Positions 1 to 7,797 are shown, counted from the first letter of the stretch. The stretch: 64,000 bases of DNA from Acidovorax sp. SUPP3334 (GCF_030159055.1 NZ_BQXQ01000003.1:119083-183082); one strand, 5' to 3'. Notes: generated by a model not told the origin, from the letters alone. Numbers and translations are program-made.

Positions 1-398
1 GCATAGAAGGCCATGCTCTGGCCCAGCATCAGCCGGTGGAAGTTCCAGCGCAGGCGCAGCGGAAAATTGATGGCGAGCGTCTGGTGCTTGACGCTGGTCT
101 GCACCGCCACCAGCACGATGCTGGCCAGCAGCATGCCGATCACCAGCGCCAGCGTGCCTTTGCGCTCGGCCCACAGCATGGCCGGGGTCACCTGGGTGAG
201 CCAGTCCACCACGTGGCCCAGCACCGCGAACAGCAGGGCTTCGTACACGGCGATGGCGGCCGACAGGCCGGCCATGGCCACGACGTAGCGGCGAAGTCCA
301 CGCGTGCCGGCCCACACGAAGGCCATGAAATCCTCAGGGGGAAGGGTGGGTTCTGCGATGGGGTAGGCGGGCAGTCGCTTCTCGAAAAACTGGAACAC
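1..398 (-). CDS. ABC-type exporter, N-terminal part (cut by window edge)
   Basis: The N-terminal 132 residues of an inner-membrane ABC exporter subunit of the fused permease-ATPase (MsbA-like) type. The product begins VFQFFEKRLPAYP and has two hydrophobic stretches at about residues 38-60 and 76-97, followed by LRWNFHRLMLGQSMAFY, a pattern typical of the first transmembrane half of these half-transporters. The ATPase domain lies outside the window. I chose the GTG at 398 because AAGGAG sits eight bases upstream. An in-frame ATG at 422 is the alternative and would add eight residues. The transported substrate cannot be told from this fragment. Confidence 0.75.
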   Translation of the reverse strand, partial: MFQFFEKRLPAYPIAEPTLPPEDFMAFVWAGTRGLRRYVVAMAGLSAAIAVYEALLFAVLGHVVDWLTQVTPAMLWAERKGTLALVIGMLLASIVLVAVQTSVKHQTLAINFPLRLRWNFHRLMLGQSMAFY

Positions 399-632
399 GG
401 GCTCAACTCCTTGGGCCGCCATCCTAAGGGGCTGCCGTGAATCTTGTGGCTGGGGGGCTTGCCCAGGCCTTCGCCACCATGGGCCTTGGCCCGCGTCCGA
501 CGCATGGCAGGCCGGCGCGCTCCCTAGAATCCCGAATGCTGGCCATGGCGCGACGACATTCGCGCTTCATGAACATGCCGGCCTCTCTTTTTTATGGTTC
601 TCGTCGATCGTTTTTTTGGAACAAAGGCTTTC

Positions 633-1898
633 ATGCTTGCACCGCAGCAGTGGATTTGGGGCGTGGTCGGGGTGGCAACGGGTGCAGTCATCCTGCGGCC
701 GTGGCGCTTGCCCGAGGCTGTGTGGGCGGTGGCGGGCGCGCTGGCGCTGGTCGGCTTCGGGCTCCTGCCGGCAAGCCAGGCCTGGCGGGGCGTGCTGCGC
801 GGCGAGGACGTCTATCTGTTTCTCGCCGGGATGATGCTGCTGTCCGAAATGGCGCGGCGCGAGGGCGTGTTCGACTGGCTGGCGGCACTCGCCGCCCGGC
901 GCGCAGGCGGCTCGGGCAGCCGGCTTTTCACCTGGGTGTACTTGGTGGGCACGCTGGTGACCGTGTTCCTGTCCAACGATGCCACGGCGGTGGTGCTCAC
1001 GCCTGCGGTGTTCGCCGTGGCCCGCGCGGTCGGCGCGTCGCCGCTGCCCTACCTGTTCATCTGTGCGTTCGTCGCCAATGCGGCGAGCTTCGTGCTGCCG
1101 ATCTCCAACCCCGCCAATCTGGTGCTGTGGGGCGGCCACATGCCATCGCTGCCCCAGTGGCTGGCGCTGTTCGCGCTGCCATCGCTGGCCTCCATCGCCG
1201 CGACGTTCCTGGCCCTGCGGTTCGCCCTGCGGCACGATATCGACGCCACCATCCGCACCGAGGTGCCCTCGAGTCCGCTGAGCCGCGGTGGCCAGCTCGC
1301 GGCGGGTGGCCTGGCCGTGTCGGTGGTGGTGCTGGTGGCGTGCGCCTGGATGCGCGTGCCGCTGGGCTGGCCCACGCTGGGCGCGGCGCTGGTCACGCTG
1401 GTGCTGCTGCGCCTGGGGTGCGGCAGTGCGGCCTGGCCGGCGGTGCGCGCGGTGTCGTGGAGCGTGCTGCCGCTGGTGGCCGGCCTGTTCGTGTTCGTTC
1501 AGGCGCTGGAGTACACGGGCGTGGTGGGCCTGCTGGCCGGCGCCCTTCGGCATGCCGCTACCGCCTGGCCGGGCGGCGCCGACGTGGGCGTAGGGGCCTT
1601 GCTCGGCGTGGCCGCCAATCTGGTGAACAACCTGCCGGCGGGCCTGTTGGCGGGCGCGGCGCTGGACGCCGCCAATGCATCGCCCTCCATGCGTGCAGCC
1701 GCGCTGATGGGCATCGACATCGGGCCGAACCTGTCGATCACCGGCTCGCTGGCCACGCTGCTGTGGCTGGCCGCCCTGCGGCGCGAGGGCGAATCAGTGA
1801 GCGGCTGGCAGTTTCTGCGGCTGGGCGCCTGGGTGATGCCCATGGGCCTGGGTGCAGCGCTGCTGACCCTCTGGCTGACCCACGCCGTGACGCGCTGA
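633..1898 (+). CDS. ArsB/NhaD-type permease (anion or cation transporter)
   Basis: A 421-residue polytopic membrane protein with roughly ten to twelve hydrophobic segments, typical of the ArsB/NhaD/CitMHS ion transporter superfamily. Family-like signatures include FLAGMMLLSEMARREG near residue 65, FLSNDATAVVLTPAV near residue 110, PISNPANLVLWGG near residue 152 and NLVNNLPAGL near residue 328. The paired N-D-A and N-N-P motifs are where this superfamily binds ions. The ATG at 633 follows AAAGG by six bases; an upstream in-frame ATG at 594 lacks a good ribosome site. No arsR or arsC is nearby, so arsenite export is only one possibility. It stands alone and converges on the leftward gene at 1913. 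Confidence 0.8.
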   Translation: MLAPQQWIWGVVGVATGAVILRPWRLPEAVWAVAGALALVGFGLLPASQAWRGVLRGEDVYLFLAGMMLLSEMARREGVFDWLAALAARRAGGSGSRLFTWVYLVGTLVTVFLSNDATAVVLTPAVFAVARAVGASPLPYLFICAFVANAASFVLPISNPANLVLWGGHMPSLPQWLALFALPSLASIAATFLALRFALRHDIDATIRTEVPSSPLSRGGQLAAGGLAVSVVVLVACAWMRVPLGWPTLGAALVTLVLLRLGCGSAAWPAVRAVSWSVLPLVAGLFVFVQALEYTGVVGLLAGALRHAATAWPGGADVGVGALLGVAANLVNNLPAGLLAGAALDAANASPSMRAAALMGIDIGPNLSITGSLATLLWLAALRREGESVSGWQFLRLGAWVMPMGLGAALLTLWLTHAVTR

Positions 1899-1912
1899 CC
1901 GGCCGGCAAGTC

Positions 1913-2584
1913 CTATCGGTACACCACCGTGATGCGTGGCACGGTTTTCACGCCAGGCTGGCGGGCTAGGAAATCCGACAGGAATGCGATCAGGCTCTTT
2001 TCGCACAGCGCCATCACGGCCGGGTCAGACGCCATGGCCGCGCCCTGTTTCGCCGCCCGCTGCGATGCCTCCTGGGTCAGTTTGATCACCGCGCCCTTGT
2101 TGTCCGTCAGCAGGCCGCCCGACAGCACGCGATGGCGCAGCTGGGTGATGGCGGGGGTCGCTACCAGCGTGGGTTTGGCCAGGTGGATCTCGATGCCGGC
2201 GGGCGTGCTGCGCAGCTCGTAGCTCTGCGGACGCAGGTCGTAGCCGAACGAATATTCGGCGGTGTACCAGATCGCCACTACGCCGGTGGATGCCAGTCCC
2301 AGCACCGACTTTTCGACGATCTGCGTGGTGCCTTCCTCGCGCACCACGGTCGCGGCCATCAGCTTCATCTGCTCCGACAACGACTGCTTGCTCACCGTCA
2401 GGTAGTCGGTGTAGCGGGTGTAGCCCAGCAATTGCTCGGTTTTCTGGCTCACTTCCTGCTGGAGTTGCGCCACCTGGGCCCGGGCTGCACGCATGCGGCC
2501 CTGGGCCACCCACCAGGCCGTGGCGGCAATGGCGGCCAGCATGGCAAGCAGCAAGGTCAAAAGGGTGAGGCGGGCACGTGACAT
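1913..2584 (-). CDS. DUF4230-like membrane-anchored protein
   Basis: A 223-residue protein of unknown function. It has one N-terminal membrane segment at about residues 5-25, then a short coiled region (QVAQLQQEVSQKTEQLLGYT), then a soluble domain. The sequence SEQMKLMAATVVREEG, followed by GVVAIWYTAEYSFGYDL and a beta-rich stretch, resembles DUF4230 proteins, which are membrane-tethered and lack an assigned role. The ATG at 2584 is chosen because the membrane anchor begins right after it; a longer start at 2683 would add a sequence that does not look coding. It ends 14 bases from the convergent permease gene. Confidence 0.6.
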   Translation of the reverse strand: MSRARLTLLTLLLAMLAAIAATAWWVAQGRMRAARAQVAQLQQEVSQKTEQLLGYTRYTDYLTVSKQSLSEQMKLMAATVVREEGTTQIVEKSVLGLASTGVVAIWYTAEYSFGYDLRPQSYELRSTPAGIEIHLAKPTLVATPAITQLRHRVLSGGLLTDNKGAVIKLTQEASQRAAKQGAAMASDPAVMALCEKSLIAFLSDFLARQPGVKTVPRITVVYR

Positions 2585-2893
2585 AAGCGAAGGCAGGCGA
2601 AAAAGCGAAGGGCAGAGCATAGCCGGGCGGCGGCCGATGCCTGCAGCGGCTGAAGGGAGTTGAGATAAACCCAGTCCCTGCACTGCGATAAATCGGGATT
2701 TAGGGGGACCAGATGGGATTTACCGAATCGGCCCACTGAAATCAGATTGCAATCACTGCAACGCCCTGTTTCCGGTTGGCGGGGCAGTTTGTAAGTCTAG
2801 CGAAAGCAGAACCATCGGTAATCCGGGGCCGGCAGGGAGGCCGGTACGTCTTCCGCGCATCGTGGAGCGGCGTGACAAAAAAAGTCGGGACCA
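2585..2893. other. Intergenic region before the ART toxin islet
   Basis: No coding sequence is evident. The stretch holds two copies of GGGATTTA about 20 bases apart (near 2696 and 2714), in a less GC-rich context than the flanking genes. It lies between the leftward DUF4230-like gene and the rightward toxin gene, so it should carry promoters for both. I could not identify a convincing -35/-10 pair. Confidence 0.5.
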
Positions 2894-3445
2894 ATGGCCG
2901 ATAACTCACTCACCTGCCGCCGCGAGGGCTGCAACACACCCGTCCAGATATCCGATGCGGGCACCATCAACCGACTCATGCTCAAGCTGCGGCAGCTGTA
3001 CGTGCAATCCACGCAGGCGGCCGATGAAGCCACGCAGTACTGGGCAGACGTCGCCACGCAATCGCAGAGCCCTTTGGCGCCGCTGGCCCACGTGCCAGGC
3101 GTGTTCGCGGCGCTTTGGACTCCTGATGTTGCACCCACCACAGCAACGGTGCTGGGTACGGCCGGGTACGGCTTTGCAGCGCTGCCCAAAAGCCTCATCC
3201 ACTTCACGACCAAGGCAGGGGCTGCAGGCATCGCGCGAACCGGCGTCATCAACTCCAGCAAGTTCGGGCTGCACGGATTCTTCGGTCCCGGTGTGTACAT
3301 GGCGAGATTCGGCCGGCCTGTGAACATGATGATAAAAGAGGCGGCCAGCATTCCGATCCATCTTCCAACGCCTGGGGGCACTGTCCGAATCCTCCCTTAC
3401 CTCGTGTACGTGCGCTGGGGCTTCAACGGTGTGAAGATGCTCTGA
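2894..3445 (+). CDS. ADP-ribosyltransferase toxin-domain protein, HYD1 type
   Basis: A 183-residue protein whose C-terminal half resembles the Tox-ART-HYD1 family of polymorphic-toxin ADP-ribosyltransferases, which modify targets using NAD. Visible signatures are LIHFTTKAGAAGIARTGVI (residues 101-119, with the expected early histidine at 103) and FFGPGVYMARFG (residues 129-140), matching the family's H-(Y/F)-T and G-V-Y elements. The N-terminal half contains CRREGC (residues 8-13) and no signal peptide or membrane segment, so it is either a free-standing toxin or the remnant of a larger one. An in-frame TGA lies just upstream of the ATG. The stop overlaps the next start (TGATG). The domain call is by eye; the catalytic acid could not be assigned. 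Confidence 0.65.
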   Translation: MADNSLTCRREGCNTPVQISDAGTINRLMLKLRQLYVQSTQAADEATQYWADVATQSQSPLAPLAHVPGVFAALWTPDVAPTTATVLGTAGYGFAALPKSLIHFTTKAGAAGIARTGVINSSKFGLHGFFGPGVYMARFGRPVNMMIKEAASIPIHLPTPGGTVRILPYLVYVRWGFNGVKML

Positions 3446-3615
3446 TGAAACGCCCTCGCTTTTCGACCCTTTTCGGCTGGTTCGCCGTGCTCTTCGGCTG
3501 GAGCTGCTGGGTGCTGGCCTACGTGCAGGCCAACTGGTGGTGGGTGGTGGTCTCCGTGATCCCGTATGTGATCTACCAGGCATTCTTCAACAAGGATGGG
3601 CAGGACACCGACTGA
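3445..3615 (+). CDS. Small two-helix membrane protein, candidate immunity/partner of ART toxin
   Basis: A 56-residue protein beginning MKRPRFSTLFGWFAVLFGWS and ending KDGQDTD. Nearly all of residues 8-48 is hydrophobic and rich in tryptophan, enough for two short membrane helices split by a turn near AYVQAN. The start overlaps the toxin gene's stop in a TGATG, which implies translational coupling, and its 3' end overlaps the next gene by 20 bases. I do not recognise a family. Its position suggests an immunity or accessory protein for the ART protein, but that is inference from context only. Confidence 0.6.
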   Translation: MKRPRFSTLFGWFAVLFGWSCWVLAYVQANWWWVVVSVIPYVIYQAFFNKDGQDTD

Positions 3616-3671
3616 GCTACTCGAACAGGTCCGACTGCGGGCCGCTGGCCAGCTTGGCTTTGATGCGTTTA

Positions 3672-3691
3672 CTCACAAGTCAGAAATATAG
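3672..3691 (+). repeat. Left terminal inverted repeat of IS630-type element
   Basis: Begins CTCACAAGTCAGAAATATAG directly after the TA at 3670-3671 and pairs with the right end. Confidence 0.8.
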
Positions 3692-4490
3692 GCGACAGAT
3701 GGGTGTCTGAAGAATGACCTGATGAGTGCAGGATCTTCAGCCACCGACTGCAACTGCGCATCCACACGCTCCTTGAGCTTCTCCCCCTTTCGCAATGGAC
3801 TGCGTGCCACCCCTGTGCGCTTGGCGTGGCTCCATACCAGCTCATCTGGATTGAGGTCTGGCGCATAGCCGGGCAGGAAGTGCAACGTCAATGCGCCCGC
3901 CGTGCTTGCCACGTATTGCTTGACGAGGGCCTTCTTGTGAGCCGGCAAGCCATCGACGACCAAGTGCACGGGTTTCTCACGCTCGGCCATCATGTTCTTG
4001 AGCAGTTGCACTAACAACTCGCCTGTAAGCGCTCCCTGGTAGGTCTCAAACCAGAACGCCCCTTTGGAGTTGACGGCTGAGGCCGCCGAGATCGACTGGC
4101 GCTGGCCCGGGCGCTCCACGACCGGGGTCTGGCCCTTGGCTCCCCAGGTCTTGCCATGCACGGCATCAGCGCGAAAGCCCGACGTGGGTTTTTGCCGTTG
4201 ACCCAGCGAAAAACCTGGCGCTCCTGCACGGGTGTGAGGCTGCGCGGGCGGCCTGTGCCTTTGGTCGAGCGCAGCGCGCGCAGCCCATTTCCGCGCCCGC
4301 TGGCAGCGGCTTTGCACTTGTAGGCCCAGCCCCTGTGCATGCCAAAGGAAGCCGCCACCGATGCTGGCGACTCTCCTTCGCGCATGCGCTGTACGGCCAG
4401 CATGCGCATTTCTTCCAACACATTGTGGGCCAGGGTGCGTCCGTCTCTTTTCATGCCGTCAATGAAAGCACCGATCGCCGCTCTGCGCAA
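3673..4490 (-). pseudogene. IS630-family transposase, frameshifted with internal deletion
   Basis: Two overlapping frames make up one broken transposase. The first (start 4490) holds the helix-turn-helix region, with SPASVAASFGMHRGWAYKCK and RWVNGKNPR. The second holds the C-terminal DDE part: SGFRADAVHGKTWGAKG, VVDGLPAHKKALV and GYAPDLNPDELVW, ending YISDL. The two frames meet near 4180-4190, where NGKNPR is followed directly by SGFRADAV in another frame. In intact relatives about 70 residues lie between these motifs, including the tryptophan-aspartate-glutamate that supplies the first catalytic aspartate. That aspartate is therefore gone and the remaining D and E cannot work alone. The gene is inactive. 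Confidence 0.85.
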
Positions 4491-4501
4491 GAGAGTGTTC
4501 T

Positions 4502-4521
4502 CTAAGTTACTGACTTATGAG
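4502..4521 (-). repeat. Right terminal inverted repeat of IS630-type element
   Basis: Read on the minus strand it is CTCATAAGTCAGTAACTTAG, matching the left end at 16 of 20 positions. The TA duplication follows at 4522-4523. It also supplies the ATG at 4517 for the downstream zinc-ribbon frame. Confidence 0.8.
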
Positions 4522-5080
4522 TAAGTGCAACGAGATCGCGGTGATAGCGAGAACCGCATTGAAATCAAAAGTCCAGCACAACTTCGGTAACTTCTGGAAC
4601 TTCAAATGCACTAAATGCGGGGAACAAGTGCGCACCAGGCAAAGCCGAGACGGGTCACCTACTGAGGCCATGTGCTACGGGAAGGAGCGAGTTGGCTGCG
4701 GTGCTACTTACAAAGTCACCCCTGACGGATCGGGTCAGTGTGACGTGGTGCCGCATAAAAGCTCGGTCACATGCCCCAGTGATGCTTGCAAGCAAGTGTT
4801 CTCCGTTTGGACCAGCGAGGTGAGGCATGGAATGTCCTGGCCTTGCCCCGCCTGCTGCAAGAAGGCATGGGTGGCCTATAGCGTCAAGGAAGCGCCACAA
4901 GCACTCTAAAGACCGGACTGAACGCCGACTGCAATTACCTTGCACTCAATAAAACTCGGGCATGTGTCATTTATCGCAGGGCACGCTCGTGAGTTATCGC
5001 GGCGCGCTTCAAGCGGCCCCTTTGCGAAAAGCCCCTGCCGGTGCTGCAGACGGCTTTTCGGCCCCCGCCGGCACAGGCAT

Positions 5081-5100
5081 AATTGAGAACTAGTCGCATT
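5081..5100 (+). promoter_or_regulatory. Possible degenerate Fur box
   Basis: AATTGAGAACTAGTCGCATT lies five bases before the first gene of the iron-linked PepSY triplet. TGAGAA...GTCGCA is an imperfect inverted repeat (4 of 6 in the second arm) resembling the TGAGAAT/ATTCTCA halves bound by Fur. The call rests mainly on context. Confidence 0.3.
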
Positions 5101-5105
5101 TTGAA

Positions 5106-5417
5106 ATGGGTAAAACGATGGCTGGCAGCACTGCCGCGTCCCGCCTGCATGTCGTTTCCCGCATCGCGGCCGGCATGCTGGGCGGCTACGCGTTCACATG
5201 GGGATTCGTCGGGCTGTGCATCGGTCTGCTGTTCGCGGCGGGCATGCCTTTTCACGATGCCGAAGCCATGGGCTACATCGTGGGTTTCATCGTGTTCCTG
5301 GGCGCCTTTCTGTGGGCGTTTTCGGATTCCAGGCTCTGGCGCGTCTGGCTCGTGCTCGCCGGGGGCGGTGCCTTGATGTCCGGTGCGGCATCGCTGGTGC
5401 AAATGGCGCTGGTCTGA
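5106..5417 (+). CDS. DUF3649 membrane protein
   Basis: A 103-residue protein with three predicted membrane segments (about residues 21-45, 53-73 and 79-100). It matches in length and pattern the DUF3649 proteins that accompany PepSY-domain iron-uptake proteins in Pseudomonas and Comamonadaceae. It is the first gene of a three-gene rightward operon (DUF3649, PepSY, DUF3325). Starts at 5106 and 5118 are both possible, with no strong ribosome site for either. The usual TonB-dependent siderophore receptor partner is not in the upstream sequence shown. Its biochemical role is unknown. Confidence 0.7.
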   Translation: MGKTMAGSTAASRLHVVSRIAAGMLGGYAFTWGFVGLCIGLLFAAGMPFHDAEAMGYIVGFIVFLGAFLWAFSDSRLWRVWLVLAGGGALMSGAASLVQMALV

Positions 5418-5491
5418 CGCCACCGGGCTGCCGGCGCCCTGCGCGCCGTGGGCCCGTGCCTGTTGTCTTGTTGGCGGAAAGGCGGTTGACC

Positions 5492-7174
5492 GTGCTCCAG
5501 AATTTCCGGCTCACCATGGCCTGGCTCCACACCTGGTTCGGCCTGGTGCTGGGCTTCGTGCTCATGGTCGTCTTCTTCTTCGGTTCGCTCTCGGTGTTCG
5601 ACCGTGAGATCGACCGCTGGGCCATTCCGCAAACGCGGTTCGCGCCCCAGCCCATGCCGTCGTTCGACCGAGTGCTGCAGCCGGCTTTCCTCAGCATGGT
5701 GCGGCCCGATGCGGCCAACATCGAAGCGGCGCGCAGCCGGGTGAACGGCCCGCTGGCCGAGAGTTTTCCGATCGTGAACAGCTGGGGTGCCTACACCACG
5801 CACCGCGACCCGGTGCTCGGCCTGTTCGCCAGCTTTGCGTTGCCCGGTGCCAAGCTGCCGGACGATCAGGTATGGGGCACACGCACCATCGATCCTCGCA
5901 ATGGCCGTGCCTTGCCGGACGATCACCTCAAGATCGGAAGCCGGTTCTTCTACCCGCTGCATTACAGCCTTCACCTGGAATGGAAGAACCTGGGTTATTG
6001 GATCGTGGGTTTCGCCGCACTGATGATGCTGGTCGCCCTGGTGAGCGGCGTGGTCATGCACCGCAAGATCTTCCGCGAGATGTTCACCTTCCGCCCGCGC
6101 AAGCACATGCAGCGCAGCGCCCTCGACCTGCACAACCTGACCGGCGTCGTGGCGCTGCCGTTCCATTTCATCTTTGCGCTGTCGGGCTTGGTGATCTTCG
6201 GCGGCATCTACTTTCCCGTGACCGAAACGCAATTGCATCCGCTGCATGAGCTGCACGAACAGCACGAGGCCATGGAAACCGGCTTGCCCGCCAAGCGGGC
6301 CGGCACACCGGGCACGCTCGCATCGGTGGACGCCATGGTGGCCGAGGCCCAGCGCCGCTGGGCCGCCAAAGGCATGGCCGGCGAGGTGGGCTACCTCAAC
6401 GTGCAGCACGTGGGCGATGCGAATGCCTATGTGAGCGTGTTCCGCGCCGGCACCGACCGGGTCACCCTCACGGGCGAGGGCATTCATTTCAAAGGAGCGA
6501 CCGGCGAAGTGCTGCGCGAAGACCCGCCGCCGACCGCCGTGGCCGGCATCAACAACTTTCTCACGGGCCTGCACCTGCAGCATTTTCGTCACTGGCTGCT
6601 GCGCTGGCTGTATGTGCTGGGCGGCCTGGCGGGCTGCGCGTGCATCGCCACGGGCTTCATCTTCTTCGTGGAAAAGCGCAAGCGCCAGCACGCCAGACAG
6701 GGCGTGTCCGGCGCGCGGTGGGTGGACGCCTTCGCTGTGGCCACCGTGACCGGCATGCTGATCGCCACCTTCTGCATGCTGATCGGCAACCGGCTGCTGC
6801 CGACCGATCTGCCCGCGCGGGGGCGCTGGGAGCAATCCATTTTCTGGGGTGCGTGGGCGCTGGCCTTCCTGCATGGCATCTGGCGCACGGCCCCGGTAGC
6901 GCAGGGCCGCATGGCTCCCGCCTGGGCCGAACAATGCTGGACCGCCGCCGCGCTGGCAGTGGCCGCCGTGCTGCTGAACTGGGCCACGACCGGTGACCAC
7001 TTGCTGCGCACCCTCGCCAACGGCTACTGGCCCGTGGCGGGCATGGACCTGGCCCTGCTGGCCAGCGCCTTGCTGGCCGTGGTGGCGGCACGCCGGCTCC
7101 ACCATCGCGCGCAAGGCGCCGCCGCACCGGCCGCCCGCGTTTCCCAGGACCTGACGGAGGCTTCCCGTGCTTGA
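5492..7174 (+). CDS. PepSY-associated TM helix protein (PiuB-like)
   Basis: A 560-residue inner-membrane protein of the PepSY-TM family, whose members assist ferric-siderophore use, probably in iron release or reduction. Membrane segments occur near residues 10-35, 170-195, 220-245 and 350-375, with four more near the C-terminus. The N-terminal AWLHTWFGLVLGFVLMVVFF is characteristic, as are histidines in HYSLHLEW, DLHNLTG and GLHLQHFRHWLLRWLY, which may bind heme or iron. The GTG at 5492 follows GGAAAGG; a TTG six bases earlier is an alternative. The 3' end overlaps the next gene by eight bases, indicating coupled translation. Confidence 0.8.
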   Translation: MLQNFRLTMAWLHTWFGLVLGFVLMVVFFFGSLSVFDREIDRWAIPQTRFAPQPMPSFDRVLQPAFLSMVRPDAANIEAARSRVNGPLAESFPIVNSWGAYTTHRDPVLGLFASFALPGAKLPDDQVWGTRTIDPRNGRALPDDHLKIGSRFFYPLHYSLHLEWKNLGYWIVGFAALMMLVALVSGVVMHRKIFREMFTFRPRKHMQRSALDLHNLTGVVALPFHFIFALSGLVIFGGIYFPVTETQLHPLHELHEQHEAMETGLPAKRAGTPGTLASVDAMVAEAQRRWAAKGMAGEVGYLNVQHVGDANAYVSVFRAGTDRVTLTGEGIHFKGATGEVLREDPPPTAVAGINNFLTGLHLQHFRHWLLRWLYVLGGLAGCACIATGFIFFVEKRKRQHARQGVSGARWVDAFAVATVTGMLIATFCMLIGNRLLPTDLPARGRWEQSIFWGAWALAFLHGIWRTAPVAQGRMAPAWAEQCWTAAALAVAAVLLNWATTGDHLLRTLANGYWPVAGMDLALLASALLAVVAARRLHHRAQGAAAPAARVSQDLTEASRA

Positions 7175-7520
7175 TGCGTTGCTCTTGCTGGCGGCGGTGG
7201 CGGCCAATGTCACCGGCATGGGATGGCTGGCGCTGTCCATGGACGTGCACTGGGCCCAGGTGCTCGGCGATGCCCGATCCCCGCCGCCCCGCCGCACCGT
7301 GGCGCTGCTGCGCGTGGCAGGCGCGGCCGCATTGGCCGCGTCACTGGCGTTGTCCCTCGGCGTGGACCATGGCTCGATGGCTTCCCTCGTCTGGGTGATG
7401 GCGATGGCGGGGGCTGCGCTTTGCATCGCTTTGACACTGGCCTGGCGCCCGAGAACGCTGGGGGTGCTCGTTCCGTGGGTCTCTGCCACCACGGATTCCG
7501 GCTGCGGAATGAGTGACTAA
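7167..7520 (+). CDS. DUF3325 membrane protein
   Basis: A 117-residue protein with four hydrophobic segments, recognisable as DUF3325 by the start LDALLLLAAVAANVTGMGWL and AWRPRTLG near the end. This family is regularly the last gene after PepSY-TM proteins in iron-uptake loci. The GTG start at 7167 lies within the end of the PepSY gene and is preceded by GGAGG, so it is translated as part of the same operon. The exact role is unknown. Confidence 0.75.
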   Translation: MLDALLLLAAVAANVTGMGWLALSMDVHWAQVLGDARSPPPRRTVALLRVAGAAALAASLALSLGVDHGSMASLVWVMAMAGAALCIALTLAWRPRTLGVLVPWVSATTDSGCGMSD

Positions 7521-7549
7521 TGAATGAACGAAGCAGCCCACTGCGTCCG

Positions 7550-7577
7550 AAAAAAAGAAAACCCGCCGAAGCGGGTA
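7550..7577 (-). terminator. Rho-independent terminator (leftward)
   Basis: On the minus strand ACCCGC-TTCG-GCGGGT is followed by TTTTCTTTTTTT. It can end a leftward transcript coming from the candidate sRNA or from the CopD-like gene further upstream. Confidence 0.85.
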
Positions 7578-7645
7578 AAAGCAGCCCAGGAGGGAGGAGG
7601 AGATCGATTGATGCGGGCTGCTGGGTTGCATGGTTGCCGTGCCAG
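7550..7645 (-). ncRNA. Candidate small RNA with C-rich anti-Shine-Dalgarno loop
   Basis: Read leftward, a seven-base-pair stem (GCAGCCC at 7615-7621, GGGCTGC at 7581-7587) encloses a loop containing CTCCTCCTCCCTCC. The strong terminator at 7550-7577 follows directly. The loop is complementary to ribosome-binding sites such as GGAGGAG, the layout of C-rich-loop regulatory RNAs in other proteobacteria. The 5' end is unknown; the sequence may be an independent sRNA or be processed from the 3' UTR of the CopD-like gene, whose stop lies about 150 bases upstream. No clear promoter was found. Confidence 0.45.
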
Positions 7646-7797
7646 CTTAGGTGAGCCTTAAGTCCGCCCACTCGTTGCCCCAATCGCTGCGGGCTACGTT
7701 TTTGCCCAGCTGAGCGGGAACCTCATCGGCAGGGCAACGGCGCTGACGCCCCAGGCACTGTCGGCGGCGTGCCAATAGTTTGCCGCGCTGCCGGTGT

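Larger units (their letters stand above)
3672..4521 (-). mobile_element. IS630-family element, internally deleted
   Basis: An 850-base element flanked by TA dinucleotides (3670-3671 and 4522-4523), the target duplication expected for IS630. The terminal inverted repeats begin CTCACAAGTCAG on the left and, read inward, CTCATAAGTCAG on the right, with 16 of the first 20 positions matching. It carries one transposase gene on the minus strand that lacks an internal segment of about 70 codons, so the element is shorter than usual and probably cannot move by itself. It lies inside the zinc-ribbon gene of the ART islet. Confidence 0.85.
3596..4909 (+). pseudogene. Cysteine-rich zinc-ribbon gene interrupted by IS630-type element
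   Basis: Reading begins at ATG 3596 (AAGG just upstream) and runs open to the TA at 3670-3671, where the insertion element starts. After the element and one TA are removed, the same frame continues from 4524 to the stop at 4909, giving an intact 153-residue product. The N-terminus is MGRTPTELLEQVRLRAAGQL. The C-terminal part carries CTKCGE, CYGKERVGC, CPSDAC and CPACC, enough cysteines for two zinc ribbons. As it stands only about 25 native residues would be made before element sequence. A shorter reading frame starts at ATG 4517, inside the element's terminal repeat, and could still express the zinc-ribbon part. The base composition is visibly less GC-rich than its neighbours. No function is recognised; it completes the ART islet. 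Confidence 0.7.

Noticed and set aside
437..1969. Long plus-strand frame overlapping the ArsB/NhaD-like gene
   Set aside because: Alternative frame of a GC-rich gene; the 633 frame has clear membrane-transporter sequence and a ribosome site.
3616..3669. Minus-strand reading (KRIKAKLASGPQSDLFE then stop) next to the IS630 element, as the end of a leftward gene
   Set aside because: The frame meets a stop soon after crossing the element site, whereas the plus-strand frame joins perfectly on both sides.
5273..7492. Long minus-strand frame opposite the PepSY triplet
   Set aside because: Repetitive H/Q/G/A-rich translation typical of an antisense shadow.
7630..7660. sigma-54-like promoter (TGGCACG...TGCA) upstream of the candidate sRNA
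   Set aside because: The distance between the GG and GC elements is two bases longer than the strict sigma-54 spacing.
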